Shown: positions 7,213-14,074, counted from the stretch's first letter. The stretch is 18,865 nt of DNA from Pseudohaliea sp964438205 (GCA_964438205.1 CAYTJQ010000060.1:1-18865), one strand, 5' to 3'. Made by a program: numbers and translations. Notes: a model not told the origin generated them from the letters alone.

Positions 7213-8757
7213 ATGGACGCCCTGCTCTCGATCAGCGGCCTGCACAAGGCCTTTGCCGCCCCGGTGCTGCGCGGCGTGGATTTCACGGTGCGGCCCGGGG
7301 AGATCCACGCCCTCATGGGCAGCAACGGCGCGGGCAAGAGTACGCTCTGCAACATCGTCACCGGGCTCCTCGCCGCCGACCGCGGCGAGCTGACCCTGGC
7401 CGGCCGCCCCTACCGGCCGCGCTCCCTGCGCGAGGCGGAGGCCGCCGGCGTGCGCATGGTCATGCAGGAGCTGAACCTCTTCCCGACCCTCAGCATCGCC
7501 GAGAACCTCAGTTTCCAGCGTCTCGGCAACCGCCTGGGCCTGCTCTCGCGGCGCCGGCTGGCGGCGCGGGCGGAGGCGGCGCTTGAGCGCGTCGGCCTCG
7601 GGCAGCTGGACCCGTCCCTGCCGGTGGCCCGGCTCGGGGTCGGCCAGCGGCAGCTGCTGGAGATCGCCCGGGCCCTCGCCGACGAGCCCCGCCTGCTGAT
7701 CCTGGACGAACCCACGGCCGCGCTCACGGACCCGCAGATCCACCAGCTCTTCGGCGAGCTCCGGCGCCTGCGCGAGGCCGGCGCGGGGATCATCTACATC
7801 TCCCACCGCATGGACGAGATCTGCCAGATCGCCGACCGCGTCTCCGTCCTCCGCGACGGCGAGCTGGTGGCCACGGCGGCGGCGGCGGAGCTCGACAGCG
7901 ACCGCATCGTGGAGCTCATGGCCGGCGCGCCGCTGGAGCGGCCGGCGCGCGGCGCCGCCGGTCCGGCGGGCGAAGCGTTGATGACCGTCGAGGGCCTGGG
8001 ACGCGATGGGCTCTTCGAGGACATCGACTTCACGCTCCACGCGGGCGAGGTGCTGGGCATCGCCGGCCTCATCGGCGCCGGGCGCACGGAACTGCTGCGC
8101 GCGCTCTTCGGCGCGGACCCGGCCGACCGCGGGGCGCTGCGCCTCGCCGCGGACGGCTTCGCGACCGCGCACCGCTTCCGCCGGCCGGCGGACGCGATGG
8201 CCGCCGGCATCGGCCTCGTGGTGGAGGACCGGCGGGACCAGGGCCTGCTGCTGCCGCTGGGTATCGACCGCAACATCAGCCTGGCGAGCTATGGAACGCT
8301 CCGGGGGCCCGGGGGACTGATCGACAGCGCCGCGGAGTCGGCCCTGGCGGCGCGCTACTGCGAGGCCCTGGCCGTGCGCTGCGCCGGCACCGGCCAGCCG
8401 GTGCGGGAGCTCTCCGGCGGCAACCAGCAGAAGGTGCTCATCGCCCGCTGGCTGGCCCGGGACTTTCCCGTGCTGCTCTTCGACGAGCCGGGGCGCGGCG
8501 TCGACGCCAGCGCCAAGGCGCGCATCCACAGGCTGATCCGCGATGCGGCGGACGCCGGCCGCGGCGTCGTGGTGGTCTCCAGTGAAAACGACGAACTCTT
8601 CGCGGTGAGCGACCGCATCCTCGCCCTCTCCCGGGGGCGCCTTGCCGGCGAGTTCGACGCGGCGACGGTCACCGAGGAGGCGCTGCTCGCCGCCTGTTTC
8701 CGCTACCACAGCCAGGACCACAGGCGAGAGGAGGAACCCCGTGCCGCGACGCCCTGA
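7213..8757 (+). CDS. ABC importer ATPase with two nucleotide-binding domains (RbsA/XylG-like)
   Basis: This 514-residue cytoplasmic ATPase has two fused ABC domains, as in RbsA, XylG and MglA, and drives import through the neighbouring permease. Domain 1 has Walker A GSNGAGKST (36-44), the signature LGVGQRQLLEIARAL, Walker B LLILDEPTAAL and switch YISHRMDE. Domain 2 has the degenerate Walker A GLIGAGRTELLRALFG, a full signature LSGGNQQKVLIARWL, Walker B VLLFDEPGRGVD, and Ser-Glu-Asn in place of the switch His. This asymmetry is normal for the family, so one of the two ATP sites is likely non-catalytic. The ATG at 7213 is where family similarity begins. Its ribosome binding site is weak, and it is probably translated by coupling to the upstream gene. 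The 3' end overlaps the permease start by 17 bases. Confidence 0.95.
   Translation: MDALLSISGLHKAFAAPVLRGVDFTVRPGEIHALMGSNGAGKSTLCNIVTGLLAADRGELTLAGRPYRPRSLREAEAAGVRMVMQELNLFPTLSIAENLSFQRLGNRLGLLSRRRLAARAEAALERVGLGQLDPSLPVARLGVGQRQLLEIARALADEPRLLILDEPTAALTDPQIHQLFGELRRLREAGAGIIYISHRMDEICQIADRVSVLRDGELVATAAAAELDSDRIVELMAGAPLERPARGAAGPAGEALMTVEGLGRDGLFEDIDFTLHAGEVLGIAGLIGAGRTELLRALFGADPADRGALRLAADGFATAHRFRRPADAMAAGIGLVVEDRRDQGLLLPLGIDRNISLASYGTLRGPGGLIDSAAESALAARYCEALAVRCAGTGQPVRELSGGNQQKVLIARWLARDFPVLLFDEPGRGVDASAKARIHRLIRDAADAGRGVVVVSSENDELFAVSDRILALSRGRLAGEFDAATVTEEALLAACFRYHSQDHRREEEPRAATP
8729..8734 (+). promoter_or_regulatory. Strong ribosome binding site for the permease (decides a GTG start)
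   Basis: AGGAGG lies inside the end of the ATPase gene, six bases before GTG at 8741. It supports the GTG, not the in-frame start about 33 codons upstream, as the true start of the permease. Confidence 0.75.
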
Positions 8758-9706
8758 GCTCCGCCTGCCCTGGAACTCCCTCGGCCTGGTCGCCGTGCTC
8801 GGGCTGCTGGTGCTGCTGTTCAGCCTGCAGAGCGACTACTTCTTCTCCGCGGTGACCTTCCGCACCCTCGCCAACCAGATCCCGACCCTGACCGTGATCG
8901 CCGTCGGCATGACCTACGTGCTGCTGGTGGCGGGTATCGACCTCTCCGTGGGCTCGGTCATGGCGCTCTGCGCGGCGCTCATGGGCGTGCTCATGGCGGA
9001 CGCCGGCTGGCCGCTGCCGGCGGCGCTGCTGGCCAGCCTGGCAGCGGGCCTGGCCTGCGGCCTCGCCAACGGCGCCATCAGCGCGCACTGGCGCATCCCC
9101 TCCTTCGTGGTGACCCTGGGCATGCTCGAGATCGCCCGCGGCGGCGCCTACCTCGTCACCGACTCGCAGACCCGCTACCTCGGCGGCGCCGTCGGCGCCA
9201 TCGGCGACCCGCTGCCGGGGCTGGGCCTGTCCCCGGCGCTGCTGCTTGCCCTGGCGGTTGTCGCCGTCGCCCAGTTCCTGCTGCTGCGCACCGTGTTCGG
9301 CCGCTACCTCGTCGCCATCGGTACCAACGAGGAAGCGGCGCGCCTGTCCGGCATCAACATCGGGCGCTGGAAGGCCCTGGTCTTTGCCATCGCCGGTCTC
9401 CTCGCCGCCCTCGGCGGCGCGTTCCAGCTCGGCTACCTGCAGAGCGCCGACCCGAACGCCGGCATCGGCCTCGAGCTCTCGGCCATCGCCGCCGTCGTGA
9501 TCGGCGGCACCAGCCTCTCCGGCGGCCGCGGCTCCGTGGTCAACAGCTTCCTCGGGGTACTGATCATCGCCGTGATGCAGACCGGCCTCGCCCAGCTCGG
9601 GGTCTCGGAGCCCGGCAAGCGCATCATCACCGGTGCGGTCATCATCGTCGCCGTGCTGATCGACCAGTACCGGGAGCCGCTGGCGGCCCGCTTCGCCCGG
9701 CGATGA
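8741..9706 (+). CDS. ABC importer permease, RbsC-like (BPD_transp_2 family)
   Basis: This 321-residue inner-membrane permease is mostly hydrophobic, with about eight to ten transmembrane segments, and is of the RbsC/XylH/AraH type that works as a homodimer. Family landmarks are VLLVAGIDLSVGSVMAL near residue 60, the cytoplasmic coupling segment GTNEEAARLSGINIGRWKAL, and GGTSLSGGRGSVVNSFLGVL towards the C-terminus. The GTG start is set by the AGGAGG six bases upstream and by the MPRRPELRLPWNS N-terminus before the first helix. Only one permease gene is present. This fits the ribose-type architecture and differs from the two-permease nucleoside importers of the BmpA/NupPQ kind. It forms one operon with the binding protein and ATPase. 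Confidence 0.93.
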   Translation: MPRRPELRLPWNSLGLVAVLGLLVLLFSLQSDYFFSAVTFRTLANQIPTLTVIAVGMTYVLLVAGIDLSVGSVMALCAALMGVLMADAGWPLPAALLASLAAGLACGLANGAISAHWRIPSFVVTLGMLEIARGGAYLVTDSQTRYLGGAVGAIGDPLPGLGLSPALLLALAVVAVAQFLLLRTVFGRYLVAIGTNEEAARLSGINIGRWKALVFAIAGLLAALGGAFQLGYLQSADPNAGIGLELSAIAAVVIGGTSLSGGRGSVVNSFLGVLIIAVMQTGLAQLGVSEPGKRIITGAVIIVAVLIDQYREPLAARFARR

Positions 9707-9720
9707 GCAGACCGGTTTAC

Positions 9721-9796
9721 TGCAGGAGCGGCGCCCTCGCCGCGACAGGCCAGGAGCCTGCTCCAACCCAGTCGGCGCGAGGGCGCGCCTCCCACA
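9721..9796. repeat. REP-like doublet: two inverted GC-rich hairpins
   Basis: Two related 26-base units lie in inverted orientation, 9721-9746 and 9771-9796, matching at 20 of 26 positions when one is reverse-complemented. They begin TGCAGGAG and TGTGGGAG. Each contains a perfect six-pair stem with a four-base loop: GCGGCG/CGCCGC at 9728-9743 and GGCGCG/CGCGCC at 9774-9789. The spacer holds a third small pairing (CAGGC/GCCTG). This resembles the REP/BIME elements of Pseudomonas and Xanthomonas mobilised by RAYT transposases. The position right after the permease suggests a role in transcription termination or mRNA 3'-end protection, separating the importer from the next gene. Confidence 0.7.
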
Positions 9797-9804
9797 GGGT
9801 GTCC

Positions 9805-10881
9805 ATGCGGGCGGGCCTGGCCCTGATCAGTGTGCTCGTCTTGGCTGCGGGCTGCCGGCCGCCCGCGGAAGCACCGCCGGCAGAACCAGGCGCCGGCGCG
9901 GCCATCCCGGCCCTGCGCATCGAGTCCTTCGCCGACGACCTGCGCGCCGCGTCCTGCCCGCCCGGCACCTCCTTCGCACCGCTGCCGGCGATTGCGCTCG
10001 AGGCGACCCCGGTGGACCTCGCGGACATCGCCGCGGACAACGACCTGCCCGGAGCCACCTTCGCGGGCGGCTGGCACCTGGCCAGCCCCGACCCGGCCTT
10101 CGGCGGCCTGTCCGGGCTGGTTGCCCGCGGCGACCGGACGCTCCTGGCGGTCACCGACCGCGGCGCCTTCGTGGAGATCGATTTCAGCGACGGCGCACCC
10201 GCCGCCGCCCGGCTGGCGCCGATGCGGTTGCAGGCGGCGGACGACAAGACGGGCCGGGACGCCGAAGGCCTGGCGTTTTACCGCGGTCTCGCGCTGGTCA
10301 GCTTCGAGCGCCGGCACCGGGTCCTCGCCTTCGACCTGGCGCGCTGCGGTGCCGCAGCCCGGGGGGCAACGATCGCTGCCTTCGGCGGTTCAGTCAGCGG
10401 CCTTTCACGCGCCCTGGCCGCAAATCACGGCGCCGAGGGGCTGGCGCTGGCGCCCGGCGGTGAGCTGCTCCTCGCGCTGGAGACGAACGACGGCGGGCTG
10501 CCCCTGGCGCAGCTGGCGGCGGACGGGACCGCCGCCGTCGGCGCGCGCCTCGCGCCCCGCGGCCGGCCGGTGCTCACGGGCCTCGACGCCACCGCCACGA
10601 CGCTCTACGCCGTGCTCCGGGACTACCTGCCGGGCGTCGGCAACCACATCGAGGTGCTCGCGCTTCCCCTCGGCCCCGACGGGCCCGCTGCGGGGGCGCC
10701 GCGCCGGGTGCTGCGGCTAGCGCCGCGGCACGGCACGGACAATTTCGAGGGGATCGCGCTGGCACGCCGGGGCGACGGCGGTCTGCGCCTCTGGCTGGTC
10801 GCCGACGACAACTTCTCGCGCCGGCAGCGGACCCTGCTCTACGCCTTCGACCTGAGGAACGACCCTCAACCCTCGTCGTAG
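9805..10881 (+). CDS. Phytase-like esterase-family lipoprotein
   Basis: This 358-residue exported lipoprotein has a short signal peptide with lipobox LAAGC, placing the lipid on C17. The mature part resembles the 'esterase-like activity of phytase' beta-propeller family (Phytase-like, COG4246). Landmarks are AFGGLSGLVARGD (98-110), LLAVTDRGAFVEIDF (113-127), GRDAEGLAF (150-158), SFERRHRVLAFDL (166-178), GAEGLAL (209-215), and NFEGIAL followed by LWLVADDNFSRRQRTLLYAFDL near the C-terminus. The ATG at 9805 has AGGG upstream; a GTG two codons earlier is possible. The gene follows the importer operon across the REP doublet, and its end overlaps the end of the convergent adenine deaminase gene. 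The substrate is unknown. A phosphoester-cleaving role feeding the importer, for example on nucleotides, is a guess from context only. Confidence 0.8.
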   Translation: MRAGLALISVLVLAAGCRPPAEAPPAEPGAGAAIPALRIESFADDLRAASCPPGTSFAPLPAIALEATPVDLADIAADNDLPGATFAGGWHLASPDPAFGGLSGLVARGDRTLLAVTDRGAFVEIDFSDGAPAAARLAPMRLQAADDKTGRDAEGLAFYRGLALVSFERRHRVLAFDLARCGAAARGATIAAFGGSVSGLSRALAANHGAEGLALAPGGELLLALETNDGGLPLAQLAADGTAAVGARLAPRGRPVLTGLDATATTLYAVLRDYLPGVGNHIEVLALPLGPDGPAAGAPRRVLRLAPRHGTDNFEGIALARRGDGGLRLWLVADDNFSRRQRTLLYAFDLRNDPQPSS

Positions 10882-11879
10882 GCCGCCAGGTCCTCGCGCA
10901 GCCGGGCGCGCGCCGGTGACGACAGGAAGCTCGCATCGATGGCGTTTTCGAGGAGGCGCCGGGCCGTGGGAATATCGAGGCCCAGCTCGCGGTGCAGGGC
11001 GAGGAAATTCTCCGTGAGGTAACCGCCGAAATAGGCCGGGTCGTCGGAGTTCACGGTCACCGCCACCCCCGCCGCCAGGAGCTGCGGCAGCGTGTGGTCC
11101 GCGAGCCGGTCGAAGACACAGAGCCGCAGGTTGGACAGCGGGCAGACCGTGAGCGGAATGCCCTCGCGGGCGAGGCGCTCGACCAGGGCCGGGTCCTCCA
11201 CCGCGCGCACGCCGTGGTCGATGCGTTCGACCCCGAGGACGTCGAGGGCGTCGCGGACAAAGGCGGCCGGCCCCTCCTCACCGGCGTGGGCGGTGAGCCG
11301 GTAGCCGCGCTCCCGGGCGGCGGCATAGAGCCGGGCAAAATCCGCCGGGGGGTGTTCGCGCTCGGCGCTGGCAAGGCCGATGGCGGCGAAGTGCGCGCGC
11401 CAGGGCTCGGCCGCCTCGAGCTGCGCCAGGGCCTCGGCCTCCGGCAGGTGGCGCAGGAAGCTGAGAATCAGCGCCACCGACTGCCCCCAGCCCCGGCCCG
11501 CATCGTCGATGGCGGCGCTGAAGCCGGCCATGACCGTGTCGAGGCTCACCCCCTGCGGCGCGTAGGTCTGCGGCTCGACCATGATCTCCGCGTGCACGAT
11601 GCGCTCGCTGCGGCACACGGCGAGGTAGTCGCCCATCAGGTGGTAGAAGTCCTCTTCCGTGCGCAGCACGGAGGCGCCGTGGTAGTAGAGGTCGAGGAAA
11701 CTCTGCAGGTCCGTGAAGGCGCAGGCCGCCTCCACGTCGGCCTCGCTGGCGTAGGGCAGCGCGACGCCGTTCTTTTCCGCGAGCGCCAGCAGGCGCCGGG
11801 GCTGCAGCGAGCCGTCGATATGCAGGTGCAGTTCGCATTTCGGGGCGCCGCGGATCCAACGCTCGAAGTCATCACTCAC
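10866..11879 (-). CDS. Adenine deaminase (adenosine-deaminase superfamily, Pseudomonas type)
   Basis: This 337-residue Zn-dependent amidohydrolase probably deaminates adenine to hypoxanthine, the substrate of XdhAB. Metal ligands are H18 and H20 (CELHLHIDG), H198 (TAHAGEEGP) and D279 (VNSDDPAYFGGY). E201 is the catalytic acid and H222 (RIDHGVRA) an active-site base. It would usually be annotated as adenosine deaminase. However, ILSFLRHL, TVCPLSNLRLCVFD and especially TVNSDDPAYFGGYLTENF match the subgroup shown to act on adenine (for example P. aeruginosa PA0148) better than true adenosine deaminases. The start is GTG at 11879, with GAGGAG ending seven to eight bases upstream and no nearby in-frame ATG. 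The gene is divergent from the 8-oxoguanine deaminase gene, and the last 16 bases overlap the converging lipoprotein gene. Adenine specificity is inferred from motif similarity. Confidence 0.9.
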   Translation of the reverse strand: MSDDFERWIRGAPKCELHLHIDGSLQPRRLLALAEKNGVALPYASEADVEAACAFTDLQSFLDLYYHGASVLRTEEDFYHLMGDYLAVCRSERIVHAEIMVEPQTYAPQGVSLDTVMAGFSAAIDDAGRGWGQSVALILSFLRHLPEAEALAQLEAAEPWRAHFAAIGLASAEREHPPADFARLYAAARERGYRLTAHAGEEGPAAFVRDALDVLGVERIDHGVRAVEDPALVERLAREGIPLTVCPLSNLRLCVFDRLADHTLPQLLAAGVAVTVNSDDPAYFGGYLTENFLALHRELGLDIPTARRLLENAIDASFLSSPARARLREDLAAYDEG

Positions 11880-11912
11880 GGGGGCTCTCCTCGGCGGTCG
11901 TCACGGCGCCCG

Positions 11913-11947
11913 ATAATGGCCCCTGGCCCGCCGCGACGCAACGCGGC
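11913..11947 (-). promoter_or_regulatory. Putative promoter and palindrome upstream of adenine deaminase
   Basis: On the minus strand TTGCGT (11936-11941) and CATTAT (11913-11918) are separated by 17 bases, an acceptable sigma-70 promoter for the deaminase. The -35 box forms the exact loop of an inverted repeat, GCCGCG (11930-11935) and CGCGGC (11942-11947), which could be an operator in the divergent spacer. GC-rich palindromes also arise by chance here. No clear plus-strand promoter was found for the 8-oxoguanine deaminase. Confidence 0.35.
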
Positions 11948-11983
11948 CGTGCTAACGTAGGCGCTTTTCTGCGGAGATTTACC

Positions 11984-13351
11984 GTGCAGGAACATGAACC
12001 CGAGGCACTCTGGCTGGCCGAGCCGGCGGCCTGCTGGACCGGCACGGGCACCGATGCCGGTGGCGGCATCGTCGTCAGCGGCAACCGCATCGTCGAGCTG
12101 GTTCCGACGGGCGCTGCGGCGCGGACGCCGGGGGCCCGGCGCGAGTCCGCGGCCGGCCTGGTGCTCCTGCCCGGGCTGATCAACTGCCACCACCACTTCT
12201 ACCAGACCCTGACCCGCGCCTTTCCCGCGGCGCAGGAAAAGGAGCTCTTCGCCTGGCTGCAGGCGCTCTACCCGGTCTGGGCCGGGCTCGACGGCGAGGC
12301 CGTCACTGTCTCCACGACGCTGGCGCTCTGCGAGCTGCTGCTCTCGGGGTGCACCACGGCCGTGGACCACCACTACCTGTTCTCCGCCAGCACCGGCGAT
12401 GCCATCGACCGGCAGGTCGAGGCTGCGGCAGCACTTGGCGCGCGGGTCGTGCTCACCCGCGGCTCCATGAGCCTCGGCGCCTCCCGCGGCGGTCTGCCCC
12501 CGGACAGCGTGGTGCAGGACGAGGACGCCATCGTCGCCGACTGCGAGCGGCTGCTGGCGCGCTACCACGACCCGGCGGCCGACGCGCTGTGCCAGGTCGC
12601 GCTCGCGCCCTGCTCGCCCTTTTCCGTCTCCGGCGAGCTCATGGCCGCCGTCGCCGCGCTGGCGGCAGAGCGCGGCGCCCTGCTGCACACGCACCTCGGC
12701 GAGACCGAGGACGAGAACGCCTTCTGCCTGAAGCACTACGGCCAGCGTCCGGTGGACCATCTCGAGGAGGCCGGCTGGCTGCGCCCCGGCACCTGGCTGG
12801 CCCACGGCATCCATTTCACGGAGGAGGAGATCGCCCGCCTGGGCGCCGCGGGCGTGGCCGTGAGCCACTGCCCCTCCTCCAACCTCTTCCTCGGCTCCGG
12901 TCTCTGCCCGGTGCTCGACCTCGAGGCCGCCGGCTGCCCCGTGGGCCTGGGCGTTGATGGCTCCGCCTCCAACGACCACTCCAACCTCATGGAGGAGGTG
13001 CGCCAGGCGCTGCTCGTGCAGCGGCTGCGCTACGGCAGCGCGGCGGTGGCGGCAGCAGACGCCCTGCGCTGGGGCACCGCGGGGGGCGCCGCGCTCCTCC
13101 ACCGTCCGGCCCTGGGCCGGCTGGCGGAAGGCGCCGTCGCGGACCTCGCTCTCTTCGACCCTGCCGAGGACCTGCGCTTTTCCGGCGCCGGGGACCTGGT
13201 CACCGCCCTGGTCACCAGCGGCGCCCGGCGGGCGCGGCACGTGATGGTCGACGGCCGCTGGCGGGTGCGCGACTACGCGGTGGAGGGGGTGGACCTCAAT
13301 GCCCTGCGCAGCCGCCACGCGGCCTGCGCGCGGCGGCTCCAAACGGGGTAA
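11984..13351 (+). CDS. 8-oxoguanine deaminase (amidohydrolase)
   Basis: This 455-residue cytoplasmic metal-dependent amidohydrolase of the AtzA/TrzN/guanine-deaminase-like group closely resembles 8-oxoguanine deaminase (P. aeruginosa PA0142 type), which converts 8-oxoguanine directly to urate. Metal ligands are H69 and H71 (INCHHHFYQTLTRA), H237 (HTHLGETEDENAFC, with E240 as proton shuttle), H274 (LAHGIHF) and D325 (LGVDGSASNDHSN). VSHCPSSNLFLGSG is the expected substrate-loop segment. The C-terminal beta-sandwich ends with GAVADLALFD and HVMVDGRWRVRD. The start is GTG at 11984 with GGAG seven bases upstream; no in-frame ATG is better placed. It is divergent from the adenine deaminase gene, and both products feed urate formation. 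A related cytosine or isoguanine deaminase activity cannot be excluded from sequence. Confidence 0.9.
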   Translation: MQEHEPEALWLAEPAACWTGTGTDAGGGIVVSGNRIVELVPTGAAARTPGARRESAAGLVLLPGLINCHHHFYQTLTRAFPAAQEKELFAWLQALYPVWAGLDGEAVTVSTTLALCELLLSGCTTAVDHHYLFSASTGDAIDRQVEAAAALGARVVLTRGSMSLGASRGGLPPDSVVQDEDAIVADCERLLARYHDPAADALCQVALAPCSPFSVSGELMAAVAALAAERGALLHTHLGETEDENAFCLKHYGQRPVDHLEEAGWLRPGTWLAHGIHFTEEEIARLGAAGVAVSHCPSSNLFLGSGLCPVLDLEAAGCPVGLGVDGSASNDHSNLMEEVRQALLVQRLRYGSAAVAAADALRWGTAGGAALLHRPALGRLAEGAVADLALFDPAEDLRFSGAGDLVTALVTSGARRARHVMVDGRWRVRDYAVEGVDLNALRSRHAACARRLQTG

Positions 13352-13390
13352 TACCCGGACGCGCCGAGGGCCCCGGCCTAACGCTACTGA

Positions 13391-13425
13391 TTGCCGCATG
13401 ACTTTTTTCGGACTATATTTGGTCC
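13391..13425 (+). promoter_or_regulatory. Promoter with overlapping operator of the Phd/YefM-ParE/RelE module
   Basis: TTGCCG (13391-13396) and TATATT (13414-13419) are separated by 17 bases, a good sigma-70 promoter. The -10 box sits inside an imperfect palindrome GGACTATATTTGGTCC (13410-13425, 12 of 16 positions self-complementary), a natural binding site for the autorepressing antitoxin. AGGAGG (13431-13436) follows six bases before the antitoxin ATG. Confidence 0.65.
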
Positions 13426-13442
13426 TGAAAAGGAGGGTGGCT

Positions 13443-13718
13443 ATGAAGCTATCGAAACAAATCAAGCCGATCACTTACCTGAAGGCCCATGCCGCAGAAA
13501 TCGTGCGCAACCTGTCGGGGCAAGGCGAACCGCTGGTTATCACTCAGAACGGCGAAGCCAAGGTCGTGCTGCAGGGCATCGAAAGCTATGAGCAAACGCA
13601 GGAGACCATGGCCCTTCTGAAAATGCTCGCGCTCGGCTCCCGCCAGGTTGAGCACGGCAACGTCCAGCCCGCCGGCGATGTGATCAAGCGGCTTCGAGGC
13701 CGCAGCAAAAATCGCTGA
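13443..13718 (+). CDS. Phd/YefM-family antitoxin
   Basis: This 91-residue antitoxin has the Phd/YefM fold. The N-terminal DNA-binding part reads IKPITYLKAHAAEIVRNL (residues 7 to 24), then PLVITQNGEAKVVLQGIESYE (30 to 50), the usual beta-hairpin. The flexible toxin-neutralising tail, from about residue 55 on, is rich in basic residues at its end (KRLRGRSKNR). The ATG at 13443 is set by AGGAGG six bases upstream; upstream in-frame codons belong to the preceding gene's tail and spacer. The stop overlaps the toxin ATG by one base (TGATG), the typical coupling in these modules. Antitoxin alone or in complex with the toxin is expected to repress the promoter at 13391-13425. GC is lower than in the purine genes to the left. 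Confidence 0.92.
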   Translation: MKLSKQIKPITYLKAHAAEIVRNLSGQGEPLVITQNGEAKVVLQGIESYEQTQETMALLKMLALGSRQVEHGNVQPAGDVIKRLRGRSKNR

Positions 13719-14044
13719 TGACCTTCCAGGTATTTCTGACCGACGATGCGTCAGGGGATCTGGAGGAGTTGTACGACTACGTTGCGTCCCACGATGCGCC
13801 GGAAAAGGCGGATTATCTTCTCGAGCAAATAGACAGGGCTTTTTCGACCCTCTGCGACAACCCTGAGCGAGGAGCCTACCCAAAGGAACTGCTGGCCATC
13901 GGGCTTCGCGAGTACCGTGAGATCTTTTGGGGGCCCTACCGCAGCATCTACCGAGTCATGACCGGTAACGTTTACGTCATGGTGATAGCAGACGGCCGGC
14001 GCGACATGCAGACACTGCTGCAGCGACGCTTTTTACGGGGCTGA
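13718..14044 (+). CDS. ParE/RelE-superfamily toxin
   Basis: This 108-residue toxin belongs to the RelE/ParE superfamily. Recognisable parts are the N-terminal strand FQVFLTDDASGDLEELYDYV, the helix pair to about residue 47, NPERGAYPKEL, and the core strands YREIFWGPYRSIYRV and VYVMVIADGRRDMQTLLQRRFL. Members either cleave ribosome-bound mRNA or inhibit gyrase, and the sequence does not settle which. The ADGRRDMQTLLQRR ending is shared by many chromosomal ParE-like toxins paired with Phd/YefM antitoxins. The ATG shares one base with the antitoxin stop. The local base composition is lower in GC (29 of 60 bases in 13801-13860) than the deaminase gene upstream (42 of 60 in 13141-13200), which suggests horizontal acquisition. 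Confidence 0.9.
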   Translation: MTFQVFLTDDASGDLEELYDYVASHDAPEKADYLLEQIDRAFSTLCDNPERGAYPKELLAIGLREYREIFWGPYRSIYRVMTGNVYVMVIADGRRDMQTLLQRRFLRG

Positions 14045-14074
14045 ACATCGCGGCAATACCCACGCACTCGCCAA

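Noticed and set aside
6222..7361. 379-codon minus-strand frame opposite the binding-protein gene
   Set aside because: Composition is that of an antisense shadow and it would cross the importer operon junction.
7183..8721. 512-codon minus-strand frame opposite the ATPase gene
   Set aside because: Antisense shadow with skewed composition. The plus strand encodes both full ABC domains with motifs.
9721..9796. REP doublet considered as an ordinary rho-independent terminator
   Set aside because: There is no T-run after either hairpin, and the two related inverted units fit a REP element better. A termination effect remains possible.
11876..13474. 532-codon minus-strand frame opposite the 8-oxoguanine deaminase
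   Set aside because: Antisense shadow that also crosses the promoter of the toxin-antitoxin pair. No domain is recognisable.
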